Source: CAVQLX01 sp963811605 (GTDB lineage Bacteria > Desulfobacterota > Binatia > DP-6). From it: a DNA stretch of 64,000 nucleotides. Every line of letters begins with the position of its first letter. Position 1 is the stretch's first letter. Below the pieces are notes generated by a model. That model saw only the letters and a list, made by a program, of their open reading frames with translations, ran no database searches and was not told where the DNA came from. Below are positions 31,993-40,947 of the stretch, in pieces. Position numbers and translations under genes: made by a program. The DNA lies in the NCBI GenBank assembly GCA_963811605.1, contig CAWESA010000010.1:744001-808000 (forward strand), in the 5' to 3' direction.

Positions 31993-32787
31993 CTAGTCGG
32001 CGGCGGCGCCCTGCGCGATCCAGGCCCGGATCACGTCCACCTCGGCGGGCGCCAGGAGCGTCGCCCCGAGCGGCATGCTGGCGCCGCAGGCCGTGCCCCC
32101 GATGCGCTTCCACAGGACGCTGTCGTCCGGATCGCCGGCGACCACCAGCGGCTGGCCGGCGCACGCGCCCGCCCGCGAGCGACGCGTGAGCAGCTCCTCG
32201 GAGGCACGACCCGGCGTGAGCTCGAACGAGCCGGCCGCGTCGGCGCCCTCGTGGCAGGCGGACGTCAGGCAGTTCTGGAAGATCGGCTGCACATCTCGCG
32301 CGAAGCGCACGGCGGGACCGCACCGGCAGTCGTTGCAGCGCCGATCCGGCCCGCATGCATCGCCGGCCGCACACTCCTCGCCGGCCTCGCTGCTGACCAC
32401 GCCGTCGTCGGCGCACCGGGCCGCGAGCAGCGGGATGGCTCGCGAGCGGCCCTGCCGCACGCGCCCGCGCGCGATCTCGCAGCCGGCGTCGAGGACCAGC
32501 TTGAGCGTCACCCGCGCGGCCACCCCGCAGCGGCCGCGCGGCCAGCGCGCCGTGATGCGGCGCCCGCGGGTGTGCGCGCGGATCGGCGGACAGACCGCGT
32601 CGAGCGCGGCGGTGGAGCGGGCGCCCTCGGCGGCGATACGCACCACGTCGTAGCTCCCGGCCGTGCCGGGCATGATGCGCGTTCCCGGCCGCACCACGAA
32701 CGAGCCGGGCGCACAGCGCAGGCCGCCAGGAGCTTCGCCGGCGATGGCGAGCGCCGCGACGCAGAGGACCAGGACCCGGATCGACAC
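31993..32787 (-). CDS. Secreted cytochrome-like protein with atypical haem motif
   Basis: 264 aa with a signal peptide. The first 110 residues are an Arg-rich domain with spaced Cys. A Cys cluster (EECAAGDACGPDRRCNDCRCG) follows, then a domain resembling planctomycete-type cytochrome c: RFARDVQPIFQNCLTSACHEG, GDPDDSVLWKRI, CGASMPLG and a terminal VDVIRAWIAQGA helix. The haem motif is C-x4-CH instead of CxxCH; Met in SMPLG could be the axial ligand. Predicted periplasmic. The GTG start lies 2 nt after GATAGC, with TTGACG 18 nt before that, so the true start may be slightly further in. Confidence 0.7.
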   Translation of the reverse strand: MSIRVLVLCVAALAIAGEAPGGLRCAPGSFVVRPGTRIMPGTAGSYDVVRIAAEGARSTAALDAVCPPIRAHTRGRRITARWPRGRCGVAARVTLKLVLDAGCEIARGRVRQGRSRAIPLLAARCADDGVVSSEAGEECAAGDACGPDRRCNDCRCGPAVRFARDVQPIFQNCLTSACHEGADAAGSFELTPGRASEELLTRRSRAGACAGQPLVVAGDPDDSVLWKRIGGTACGASMPLGATLLAPAEVDVIRAWIAQGAAAD

Positions 32788-32815
32788 GCGCTATCCGTGT
32801 GCGACCGTCGCGCCG

Positions 32816-33997
32816 TCAACGCCCGGCACGCAGGCTGTCGAGCAGGCGCCCGCCCGCCCGCCCGTCGTGCGGCAGGCCGGCGCGATCCTGGTACTGCCCG
32901 ATCGCCTGTCGCGTGCGCGCCCCGATGGCGCCGTCTGCCTCGCCGATGTCGTAGCCGCGCCGCAGGAGCTGCTCCTGCACCTCCTTGCGCTCGGCTCGCG
33001 ACAGGCCGCGATCGTCGGTCGGCCAGGGGGTCCGTATGCCGCTCGATCCGCGCAGGCGGTCCGACAGGACCGAGATGGCGAGGGCGTACGAATCGGCGGC
33101 GTTGTAGGAGTAGATGGCATCGTAATTCTTGAAGACGAGAAACGCGGGACCTGCGGGTCCGGCCAGCAAGAGCAGGCCGGCGTTGCCGGCCCCGGACAGC
33201 GCCTTGCCGTCCACGCGCCGCACTCCGCGAGCGCTCCAGGCGGCCACGGACGCCTTGCTCGTCCGTCCCGACGGGCCGGTGTATCCGGAGGCTACCGTCA
33301 CCTCGTATCCCCACGGCGCCCCCTCGACCCACCCCGATCGGGCCAGGAAGTTGGCCGTGGAGTGCAGCGCGTCGGCGGTCGAGCCGACCAGATCGCGGCG
33401 GCCGTCGCCGTCGCCGTCGACGGCGAGCCGCAGATAGGTCGACGGCATGAACTGCGTCTGGCCCACCGCGCCGGCCCACGAGCCGCGCAGCTCGCGTGCC
33501 TCGAGATCGCCGCGATCCACGATCTGCAAGGTGGCGATGAGCTCGCCGCGGAAGTAGTCGCGGCGCCGCGGCGCCGTGCATGCCAGCGTCGCGAGCGCCT
33601 GCGGCAGCGACCACTTGCCGGCCAGCTTGCCGTAGTCCGACTCGATGCCCCAGACGGCGGCGATGGCGTAGCGGTCGACCCCGTAGCGTGCCTCGGCGGA
33701 GGCGAGCGCGGCCGCGTGGCGGTCCATCATCGCGCGGCCGTCGGACACGCGCTGCTCGTCGACCAGGAACGCCATGTAGTCCCAGATCGGGGTCGTGAAC
33801 TCGGGCTGCTTGTCCATCGCCTCGACGGCGGTGGGATCGGGCGTGACGCCCTCCATCACCCGATCGAAGGTCTCGCGCGACACACCCTTCTGGACGGCGC
33901 TCGCGCGGATGTCGGCCACGCAGGAGTCGAAGTCGGCGGCGGCTGGCGCGGCCGTTGCGAGGAGCAGCGCGACGATGGGCAGCGAGAGGACCTTCAT
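32816..33997 (-). CDS. MltB-family lytic murein transglycosylase
   Basis: 393 aa. Signal peptide MKVLSLPIVALLLATAAPAAA, a lytic transglycosylase domain with the catalytic Glu in AAVWGIESDYGK, then GSWAGAVGQTQFMPSTYL and VFKNYDAIYSYNAADSYALA. A peptidoglycan-binding domain of type 1 lies at the C-terminus (LLRRGYDIGEADGAIGARTRQAI). It cleaves peptidoglycan to 1,6-anhydro products in the periplasm. No lipobox is seen, so it should be soluble. A CATACT box lies 18 nt before the ATG. Confidence 0.92.
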   Translation of the reverse strand: MKVLSLPIVALLLATAAPAAADFDSCVADIRASAVQKGVSRETFDRVMEGVTPDPTAVEAMDKQPEFTTPIWDYMAFLVDEQRVSDGRAMMDRHAAALASAEARYGVDRYAIAAVWGIESDYGKLAGKWSLPQALATLACTAPRRRDYFRGELIATLQIVDRGDLEARELRGSWAGAVGQTQFMPSTYLRLAVDGDGDGRRDLVGSTADALHSTANFLARSGWVEGAPWGYEVTVASGYTGPSGRTSKASVAAWSARGVRRVDGKALSGAGNAGLLLLAGPAGPAFLVFKNYDAIYSYNAADSYALAISVLSDRLRGSSGIRTPWPTDDRGLSRAERKEVQEQLLRRGYDIGEADGAIGARTRQAIGQYQDRAGLPHDGRAGGRLLDSLRAGR

Positions 33998-34073
33998 CGA
34001 TCGTCGTCCGGGCCCAGTATGCTGGGCGCGGTCCCGGAAGGCGAGCGCTCGTGTCCAGGAATCGCACCCGTTC

Positions 34074-34101
34074 TTGATTCGCGCGCACCGGCCGCGATAC
34101 T
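34074..34101 (+). promoter_or_regulatory. Probable promoter of the META-domain gene
   Basis: TTGATT (34074-34079), 16-nt spacer, GATACT (34096-34101), then 12 nt to the GTG start; the mRNA leader would be about 6 nt. Confidence 0.4.
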
Positions 34102-34113
34102 TCGTGACCGACG

Positions 34114-35013
34114 GTGAGCCGCCTCGCACACGGACGTCGACCGCTGTGGGCCCTCGGCATGGCGATCCTGCTGTGCGGTGCCGCCTCGGCCGCTTCGCCG
34201 TCCCAGCCTGGTCGTCGCGGGAAGCACCGGTCCCCCCCGGAGGACGACGCGGCCCCGTTCACCCCCCCCGATACCCCGAAGCCACAGAAGGCGCCCCCGG
34301 CGCCCGTCGACGGCGCGCGCTGGCAGCTCCAGTCGTATCGTGGGGACAAGGGCGAGACCGTGACGCCGGATGCCTCCCGCCGCCCCACCCTCCAGTTCCG
34401 CACCGGGCGTATCATCGCCGGCTCGGCGGGGTGCAACACCTACACCGCGGGCTACACCTACGACGCCGGCCGGCTCACCGTCAGCCATCCGGCCGCCAGC
34501 AGCAAGCCATGCCCGGACGCGGAGTCGGAGCAGGAACGCTCCTACCTCGCCGTGCTGCACCGGGCCGGCCATCTCGACGTCGACGAGAACACCCTGACCC
34601 TGTCCGACGCCCGGGGCGTCACGCTGCTGACCTACGAGCGCGAGCCGCCTCCGGTGATCACCGGGACCGACTGGCGCCTGACCGGCTACGGCGACGGCAA
34701 GGGCGGATTCGCGCCCGCGTTGCCGAGCCCCGCGGTTACCGCCGTCTTCGGTCCCGACGGCAAGCTGAGCGGCTCCGGAGGCTGCAACGAGTATCGCAGC
34801 AAGTACACGCTGACCGGTGACAAGCTGGTGCTCGGGGCGGTGATCCTGCTGACCAGCAAGGCCTGCGCGCCGGAGGCGCGCGACCAGGAGCGCGCGTACC
34901 TCGCCGTCCTGCGCTCGGCGACGCGCGTGGAGGGTGGCGAAGGCGAGCTGGTCCTGACACGGGCCGGCGACACGCGCGTCGCCAGCTTCACGTCGTCCCG
35001 GCCCGCGCCCTGA
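34114..35013 (+). CDS. Secreted protein with two META (HslJ-like) domains
   Basis: 299 aa. The signal peptide (PLWALGMAILLCGAASAA) is followed by a Pro/Lys-rich linker to about residue 65 and two META domains. Each domain begins with the W-L/Q pattern (ARWQLQSY and TDWRLTGYG) and contains GSAGCNTYTAGY or GSGGCNEYRSKY followed by a distant Cys that should pair with it. HslJ-like domains are linked to heat and stress tolerance, but no enzyme activity is known. Predicted periplasmic or surface-exposed. The stop is one base from the end of the convergent nei gene. Confidence 0.88.
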   Translation: MSRLAHGRRPLWALGMAILLCGAASAASPSQPGRRGKHRSPPEDDAAPFTPPDTPKPQKAPPAPVDGARWQLQSYRGDKGETVTPDASRRPTLQFRTGRIIAGSAGCNTYTAGYTYDAGRLTVSHPAASSKPCPDAESEQERSYLAVLHRAGHLDVDENTLTLSDARGVTLLTYEREPPPVITGTDWRLTGYGDGKGGFAPALPSPAVTAVFGPDGKLSGSGGCNEYRSKYTLTGDKLVLGAVILLTSKACAPEARDQERAYLAVLRSATRVEGGEGELVLTRAGDTRVASFTSSRPAP

Positions 35014-35014
35014 C

Positions 35015-35800
35015 TCACGCTCCGACCGGCGGCTGACAGCGGGCGCACCAGTAGGTCACGCGCTCCGGCTCGGGCGGTCCGCGCACCTCGATCCGCGCGC
35101 CGCAGCGCCGGCACGGCTGACCGCCGCGGCCATAGACCCACCGCGTGTGCCCGGGCCGCGGATCGCCCGTCGTCACCTGGCTGCCGGTGCCGGCGTTGGC
35201 GACGAACAGCTCCTTCGTCAGCGCGACGAGGCGCTCGGGGTTCCCCACCAGCCCGACCGGCGTCCACGGGTCGAGGCCGCGGAGAAAGCAGAGCTCGTTG
35301 CGCCACACGTTGCCGGGTCCGGCCATGACGCGCTGATCGAGCAGGGCCTCGCCGATGGTGCGGTCCGGTTGCGCCAGCAGGCGGCGCAAGGCCTCGCTCG
35401 CATCCCAGTCGGACGCCAGCGGATCAGGTCCCAGGTGTCCGACCACCTCGTGCTCGCGCGCCGTGTCCACCAGCTCGGCGACCGCGAGACGGAATCCGAC
35501 GGCGACCCACGGCGCCGTCTCGAGCAGGACGCGCACCTGCCAGCCCGGCCCTCGCCACCGCTCTCCCGGGCGGTAGAGGTGCCAGGAGCCCTCCATCTTG
35601 TAGTGCGTGTGCAGGGTGACGCCGCCGCCGATGCGGAAGAGGAGGTGCTTGCCGCGCGACACGACCTCGTCGACGGCTCGTCCGGCGAGGTCGGCCGTGG
35701 CGATGCGCGGCATGCGGAAGTCCGTCCGCGTGAGCACCTGGCCGGCAAGCGCCCGCCGCAGCCGGCTGGCGGCGAGGAAGACGGTGTCGCCCTCAGGCAC
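35015..35800 (-). CDS. nei: Formamidopyrimidine-DNA glycosylase / endonuclease VIII family
   Basis: 261 aa. The chain starts (GTG)PEGDTVF, giving the catalytic Pro-2 and Glu-3 of the Fpg/Nei family. A helix-two-turn-helix region (LDQRVMAGPGNVWRNELCF) and a C-terminal zinc finger (CRRCGARIEV...YWCARCQ) complete the pattern. The ligand residues favour Nei-type over Fpg, but this is not certain. It removes oxidised bases and nicks at the abasic site. The start overlaps the lhr stop by 8 bp, so the two repair proteins are co-translated, an arrangement also known from mycobacteria. Confidence 0.9.
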   Translation of the reverse strand: MPEGDTVFLAASRLRRALAGQVLTRTDFRMPRIATADLAGRAVDEVVSRGKHLLFRIGGGVTLHTHYKMEGSWHLYRPGERWRGPGWQVRVLLETAPWVAVGFRLAVAELVDTAREHEVVGHLGPDPLASDWDASEALRRLLAQPDRTIGEALLDQRVMAGPGNVWRNELCFLRGLDPWTPVGLVGNPERLVALTKELFVANAGTGSQVTTGDPRPGHTRWVYGRGGQPCRRCGARIEVRGPPEPERVTYWCARCQPPVGA

Positions 35801-38800
35801 GGACGCGCATGCCCCACGGCGTCGGGTGGAATCCTGCCTGCGCCAGGGCCCGCGCGACCGGCGTATCGAGGACCGCCTCGCCGTCCGCGCGCTGGACCTC
35901 GAGCCGGCCGAGCTTCCCCTCGCGCGCGGCGGCGGCCAGCGCCTCCGCGGCCGGCCCGACGACGCGCTCGTCGTCGCTGTACGACAGCAGCGTCCTTCCG
36001 CCGCGCTCGACGTAGAGCACCAGGCGACCGTCGACCAGCACGACCGACGCGCCCACTTTGCGACCCGGCCGGTGTCCGCCGTCGGGCGCAGCGCGATCCG
36101 GCCACGGCAAGGCCGCGCCGTACGGATTCGCGGGATCGGTGGCCGCGACGATCCGCACGTCGCCGTCCGCCGCACCGAGCCCGCGCAGCCGGTCGATCGC
36201 GCCCGGATGCGCGAACTGCGCGCCGCCGAGGCCCTCGACGAAGTACCCGCGGCGGCACCGCCCGGACTCCTCGAACGCCTTCAGGACCGGGTACACCCCG
36301 GCGAACCCGCCCGGCACGCGCTCCGCCATCGCCGCCCCGCGCGTCACGACACCATGGCGCATGAGGAGCTGCTCGGCGGCGGCATGCAATCGGCGGGTCG
36401 GGTCCGGCTCGCGGACCGGCAGGAGGCTCCACCGCCCCGCCCCGGCCGGGGGTCCGAACCGGGTCGGCCGCGGAGGACGCCGCGGGCGGGCATCTCGCCG
36501 CCGCGTGCGCCGGCGGTGCAGCAGGGCCCGCAGCGGGGCCAGCGTGTCGTTGGTGACCCGGCCGGCCCACACGAGATCCCACAGCGCGAGCAGCAGCTCG
36601 GCGTCGTCGCCGGCGTGCACCGCCTCGGCGAGCTGGCGAAAGAAGAGCGCCCCGCCGCCGGTGAGGACGTCGAGCAGCCGCTGCGCCAGCGGCGACGGCT
36701 CCAGGGCGGGCGGCTCGGGGAGGAGGAGGGACGCCTTCTCCGCGAGGCCGAGCACGATCCAGCCGTCGTTGTGTCCGAGCGACCCCGCACCGGCCCACAC
36801 CAGCTCGCCGGCGGCGCCGAGCTGATCGAGGAGGACCGGCGCGTAGCCGGGCAACCGCACCGGCAGGATCTGCGACTCCAGCGCGGAGGCCGGCACCGGC
36901 ACGCCCTGCAACTGCTCGACCACGCGCAGGACCGCGTCGAGGGTCGGGCGCTTCGGGGCGTCGGCGCCGACGCCCTGCCAGGCGAGGCCGAAGCGCGCGA
37001 GCTGCTCGGGCGCCACGGGCTCGACCTCGCGGCGCAAGGCCGCCAGCGAGCGGCGGCGCAGGCGGCGCAGCACCTCGACGTCGACCCACTCGCGTCCGCT
37101 GCCACCCGGACGGAACTCCCCGTCGACGACGCGACCGTCCGCCTCCAGCGTGCGCAACGTCTGCTCGACGACGGCGGCGCCGAGCCCGAAGCGGGCGGCG
37201 ACGTCGGCCGGCACGAATGGTCCGTGCGTGCGCGCCCAGCGCGCCGCCAGCTCGGCGAGCGGATCGGCCGCCGGCTCGAGGAAGGCGTGCGGCACGCCGA
37301 CCGGGATCGCCACCCCGAGCGCGTCGCGATAGCGCGCCGCGTCCTCGACCGCGATCCAGCGCTCGTCGCCGCGGATGCGCACGCGCAGCACGCGCCGCGC
37401 CCGCTCCAGCTCGTCGAGCCACACCGGCTCCGCGCCGCGCGACGCCGCCTCGTCGGCCGTCAGGTCACCCAGCTCGCGCAGCAGATCGTGGGCGCCGTCG
37501 ACGTCGCGCACCGGCCGCTCGCCGTCGAGACGCTGCAGCGCGAGCTCGAGCGCGCCGAGCGCGTCCGCGTCGAGCAGCTCGCGCAGCTCGGCCCTGCCCA
37601 TCAGCTCGGCGAGCAGCGAGCGATCGAGGGAGAGCGCCTGCGCGCGGCGCTCGGCGAGCGGCGCATCGCCCTCGTAGAGGAATGCGCTCACGTACCCGAA
37701 CTGCAACGACCCGGCGAACGGCGAGGGCAGCGCCGTGTCCACCTCGACGACGCGGACCTCGCGCCGGCGCACCGCCGACAGCAGCTCACCCAGTGCCGGC
37801 AGGTCGAAGACGTCCTGCAGGCACTCGCGATAGGTCTCCAGGATGATCGGGAACGACGGATAGCGGCTCGCCACCTGGAGCAGCGCGGCGCTCCGCTGTC
37901 GCTGCTGCCAGAGCGGCGTGCGCGCGCCCGGGCGGCGGCGCGGCAGGAGCAGCGCGCGCGCCGCACACTCGCGGAAGCGGCTGGCGAAGAGCGCCGAGTC
38001 GCCCACCTCCGCCGTCACCAGCTCCTCCACCTCCTCGGGCTCGAAGAAGACCGCGTCGGCCGGCGGCGCGTCATCCGCGTCGGGCACGCGGATGACGATG
38101 CCGTCGTCGGTGTACATCGACTGCACCGCGATGCCGAGCCGCTGTCGCAGGCGCGCCTCGATGGCGCGCGCCCAGGGTGCGTGGACGCGGGCGCCGAAGA
38201 AGGAATGCACGCAGACACGCCAGTCGCCGACGGCGTCGCGGAAGCGCTCGATCACGATCGTGCGGTCGTCGGGCACGACGCCGGTCGCCTCGCGCTGCTC
38301 CGCGAGATAGCGGACGAGGTTCTGCGCCGCCCACTCGTCGAGGCCGGCCGCGCGCAGGCGCTCCTCGGCGCCCGCGTCGCCACGCTCGCCGAGGTCGCGC
38401 ACGAACCGTCCGATCGCCGCGCCGAGCTCGAGCGGACGCCCCGGGGCGTCGCCGTGCCAGAACGGCATCTTCCCGGGCTGCCCGGGGGCCGGCGACACCA
38501 GGACGCGGTCGTGCGTGATGTCCTCGATCCGCCAGCTCGACGCGCCGAGCAGGAAGATCTCGCCGACGCGGCTCTCGTACACCATCTCCTCGTCGAGCTC
38601 CCCGACGCGAGCCTGCTTCTCGCCGACGAGAAACACGCCGTACAGGCCGCGATCCGGGATGGTGCCTCCGGAGGTGACCGCGAGGCGTTGCGCGTTCGCG
38701 CGCGGCGCCAGCCGCTGCGTCGTGCGGTCCCAGGTGATGCGGGGACGCAGCTCCGCGAACACGTCGGACGGATAGCGGCCCGCCAGCATGTCGAGCACGC

Positions 38801-40193
38801 TCTCGAGTGCGGCCCGCGGCAGCTCGGCGAACGAGGCGGTCCGGCGCACGAGGCGCTCGATGCCGTCGACGGTCCAGTCGTCCATCGCGACCATGGCCAC
38901 GACCTGCTGTGCCACCACGTCGAGCGGGTTGCGCGGGTAGCGCAGCGCCTCGATGGCGCCGGCGCGCATGCGCTCGACGACGACGGCGGACTCGAGCAGA
39001 TCGCCGCGGTACTTGGGAAAGAAGACCCCGCGGCTCGTGGCACCAACCTGGTGCCCCGCCCGTCCCACGCGCTGGAGGCCCGTCGCCACGGAGGCCGGCG
39101 CCTCGACCTGCACGACGAGATCCACCGCGCCCATGTCGATGCCGAGCTCGAGAGACGACGTCGCGACCACGGCCGGAATGCGCCCCGCACGCAGCGCCTC
39201 CTCGATCTGCGCCCGCTGCTCGCGGCTGACCGAGCCGTGGTGCGCGCGTGCCACCTCCTCCCCGGCCAGCTCGTTCAGCCGCGCGCACAGGCGCTCGGCC
39301 AGCCGTCGGGAGTTGGCGAACACGATCGTGCTCCGATGGGCGCGGATCAGCCCGAGCAACCGTTCCTCGACGTGCGGCCAGACGCTGCTGCGCTCCTCCG
39401 CGCCCGAGGCGCTGCCGCTGGCGACGTCGCCCGTCGGCTGTCCGATCGCGGCGAGGTCCTCGACCGGGACGACGATCGAGAGGTCCAGCGGCTTGTCGCC
39501 GGGCGCCGCGACCACGGTCACCGGCTGCACGCCGGCGAGGAAGCGTGCCACCTCCTCCAGCGGCCGCACCGTGGCCGACAGGCCGATGCGCTGCGCCGGC
39601 GCGGCGAGCAGGCAGTCGAGGCGCTCGAGGCTGAGCGCCAGATGTGCGCCGCGCTTGGTGCCGGCGACGGCGTGCACCTCGTCGACGATGACCGTCTCGA
39701 TGGTGCGGAGCGCGTCGCGCGCCGCCGACGTGAGGAGCAGGAACAGCGACTCGGGCGTGGTGACCAGGATGTCGGGGGGATGCTTCGACAGCCGGCGGCG
39801 TTCCTCGGCGGGCGTATCGCCGGAACGCAGCGCCGTCGTGATCGTCGGCGCCGGCAGCCCGAGCCGCGTGGCTGCGCCCCGCATGCCCGCGAGCGGCGTG
39901 CGCAGGTTCTGCTCGATGTCGACCGCCAGCGCCTTGAGGGGCGAGACGTAGAGTACGCGGACGCCGCGATCGCGTCCCGCATCGGCGGCGAGCCGGTCGA
40001 GGGCCCACAGGAACGCCGCCAGCGTCTTGCCCGACCCGGTGGGCGCCGACACGAGCGCATGCCGGCCGGAGGCGATCGCGTCCCAGGCGCCGGTCTGCGC
40101 GTCGGTGGGGGCCGCGAACGCGGATGCGAACCACGACCGGAGCACGGGGGAGAACCGCGCCAGCGCGGGATGCTCGGAACCCACGAGATCCAC
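35793..40193 (-). CDS. lhr: Large ATP-dependent helicase Lhr
   Basis: 1466 aa, close to the roughly 1,500 aa of full-length Lhr. Helicase motifs: APTGSGKT (I), YVSPLKALAVDIEQNL (Ia), TTPESL, DEVH in IVDEVHAVAGTKRG (II), GLSATVRP (III), then IVFANSRR, SLELGIDMGAVDLVVQ and QRVGRAGHQ (IV-VI). Winged-helix and Lhr-core domains follow, and a long C-terminal region makes up the final third. It unwinds RNA:DNA and DNA duplexes 3' to 5' and is linked to repair. The start is GTG 8 nt after an upstream TGA. With nei it forms a two-gene unit. Confidence 0.95.
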   Translation of the reverse strand: MDLVGSEHPALARFSPVLRSWFASAFAAPTDAQTGAWDAIASGRHALVSAPTGSGKTLAAFLWALDRLAADAGRDRGVRVLYVSPLKALAVDIEQNLRTPLAGMRGAATRLGLPAPTITTALRSGDTPAEERRRLSKHPPDILVTTPESLFLLLTSAARDALRTIETVIVDEVHAVAGTKRGAHLALSLERLDCLLAAPAQRIGLSATVRPLEEVARFLAGVQPVTVVAAPGDKPLDLSIVVPVEDLAAIGQPTGDVASGSASGAEERSSVWPHVEERLLGLIRAHRSTIVFANSRRLAERLCARLNELAGEEVARAHHGSVSREQRAQIEEALRAGRIPAVVATSSLELGIDMGAVDLVVQVEAPASVATGLQRVGRAGHQVGATSRGVFFPKYRGDLLESAVVVERMRAGAIEALRYPRNPLDVVAQQVVAMVAMDDWTVDGIERLVRRTASFAELPRAALESVLDMLAGRYPSDVFAELRPRITWDRTTQRLAPRANAQRLAVTSGGTIPDRGLYGVFLVGEKQARVGELDEEMVYESRVGEIFLLGASSWRIEDITHDRVLVSPAPGQPGKMPFWHGDAPGRPLELGAAIGRFVRDLGERGDAGAEERLRAAGLDEWAAQNLVRYLAEQREATGVVPDDRTIVIERFRDAVGDWRVCVHSFFGARVHAPWARAIEARLRQRLGIAVQSMYTDDGIVIRVPDADDAPPADAVFFEPEEVEELVTAEVGDSALFASRFRECAARALLLPRRRPGARTPLWQQRQRSAALLQVASRYPSFPIILETYRECLQDVFDLPALGELLSAVRRREVRVVEVDTALPSPFAGSLQFGYVSAFLYEGDAPLAERRAQALSLDRSLLAELMGRAELRELLDADALGALELALQRLDGERPVRDVDGAHDLLRELGDLTADEAASRGAEPVWLDELERARRVLRVRIRGDERWIAVEDAARYRDALGVAIPVGVPHAFLEPAADPLAELAARWARTHGPFVPADVAARFGLGAAVVEQTLRTLEADGRVVDGEFRPGGSGREWVDVEVLRRLRRRSLAALRREVEPVAPEQLARFGLAWQGVGADAPKRPTLDAVLRVVEQLQGVPVPASALESQILPVRLPGYAPVLLDQLGAAGELVWAGAGSLGHNDGWIVLGLAEKASLLLPEPPALEPSPLAQRLLDVLTGGGALFFRQLAEAVHAGDDAELLLALWDLVWAGRVTNDTLAPLRALLHRRRTRRRDARPRRPPRPTRFGPPAGAGRWSLLPVREPDPTRRLHAAAEQLLMRHGVVTRGAAMAERVPGGFAGVYPVLKAFEESGRCRRGYFVEGLGGAQFAHPGAIDRLRGLGAADGDVRIVAATDPANPYGAALPWPDRAAPDGGHRPGRKVGASVVLVDGRLVLYVERGGRTLLSYSDDERVVGPAAEALAAAAREGKLGRLEVQRADGEAVLDTPVARALAQAGFHPTPWGMRVRA

Positions 40194-40335
40194 ACGGTCA
40201 GAGGAGCATGCGGCGGCGGTTCATGCGAGCCCGTGGGAACGCTGTCCGGGGAGATGACGTCATCCAGCTCGCCATCGCTTGATCCGCCGTTCCGGGCATC
40301 CCATGGTGGAGGGAGGTAGGATACTCGACCGCGTG

Positions 40336-40947
40336 ATGCTTCAGAGGCGACTGTTCGGCAGCGGCGCTCCGACGATCGACCCCGGCGCGCGCGTCGTCCG
40401 GCGTCCGCTCGACGACGGCTCGTGGGTGGACGTCACGCGTGACTTCCTGCGCGGCGCGGACACGCTCTTCGACCGCCTCGAGGGGGGAGTCGAGTGGTCC
40501 CAGGGACGGCGCTGGATGTACGATCGCGAGGTCGCGGACCCGCGTCTGTCGCACTGGTTCGCACCCGGCGAGGAGCTGCCCCACGATGCGCTTGCCGTCA
40601 TCCGCGACGCGCTCGGCGCACGATACGGAGTCCACTTCGGTGCGGTCGGGCTCAACTACTACCGCGACGGCCGGGACAGCGTCGCCTTCCACCGCGATCG
40701 CGAGCTCCGCCACCTCGAGGACACCCTGATCGCCATCGTGACCCTCGGCGCCGAGCGGCCGTTCCTGCTTCGTCCCCGATCCAGGGGACGCTCGATCGAT
40801 CTCTCGCCCGCGTCCGGCGACCTCCTCGTGATGGGCGGTGCGTGCCAGCTCGGGTTCGAGCACGGCGTCCCGAAGGTCGCGCACGCGGGGGGCCGCATCT
40901 CGGTCACCTATCGCTGGGCCCGCCGCCCCGATCCGCCGGTCGGATGA
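40336..40947 (+). CDS. alkB: AlkB-like 2-oxoglutarate/Fe(II) dioxygenase
   Basis: 203 aa from the ATG (an in-frame GTG at 40333 is equally possible). It has the metal facial triad HRD (VAFHRDRE) and the distal His in FEHGVPK, and the 2-oxoglutarate and substrate Arg pair in RISVTYRWARR. NYYRDGRDSVAFH and GDLLVMGG are family landmarks. It repairs alkylated bases by oxidative demethylation. It is divergent from lhr-nei, 142 bp away. The stop overlaps the next ATG (ATGA), coupling it to the membrane protein. Confidence 0.9.
   Translation: MLQRRLFGSGAPTIDPGARVVRRPLDDGSWVDVTRDFLRGADTLFDRLEGGVEWSQGRRWMYDREVADPRLSHWFAPGEELPHDALAVIRDALGARYGVHFGAVGLNYYRDGRDSVAFHRDRELRHLEDTLIAIVTLGAERPFLLRPRSRGRSIDLSPASGDLLVMGGACQLGFEHGVPKVAHAGGRISVTYRWARRPDPPVG

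Noticed and set aside
29173..33132. A 1,319-codon plus-strand frame
   Set aside because: It crosses four well-supported minus-strand genes and their intergenic regions; it is a GC-bias artefact.
35607..40319. A 1,570-codon plus-strand frame opposite lhr
   Set aside because: It is Arg/His/Ala-rich, has no motif, and lies antisense to an lhr gene whose helicase motifs are all in order. High-GC antisense frames of this kind occur throughout the window.
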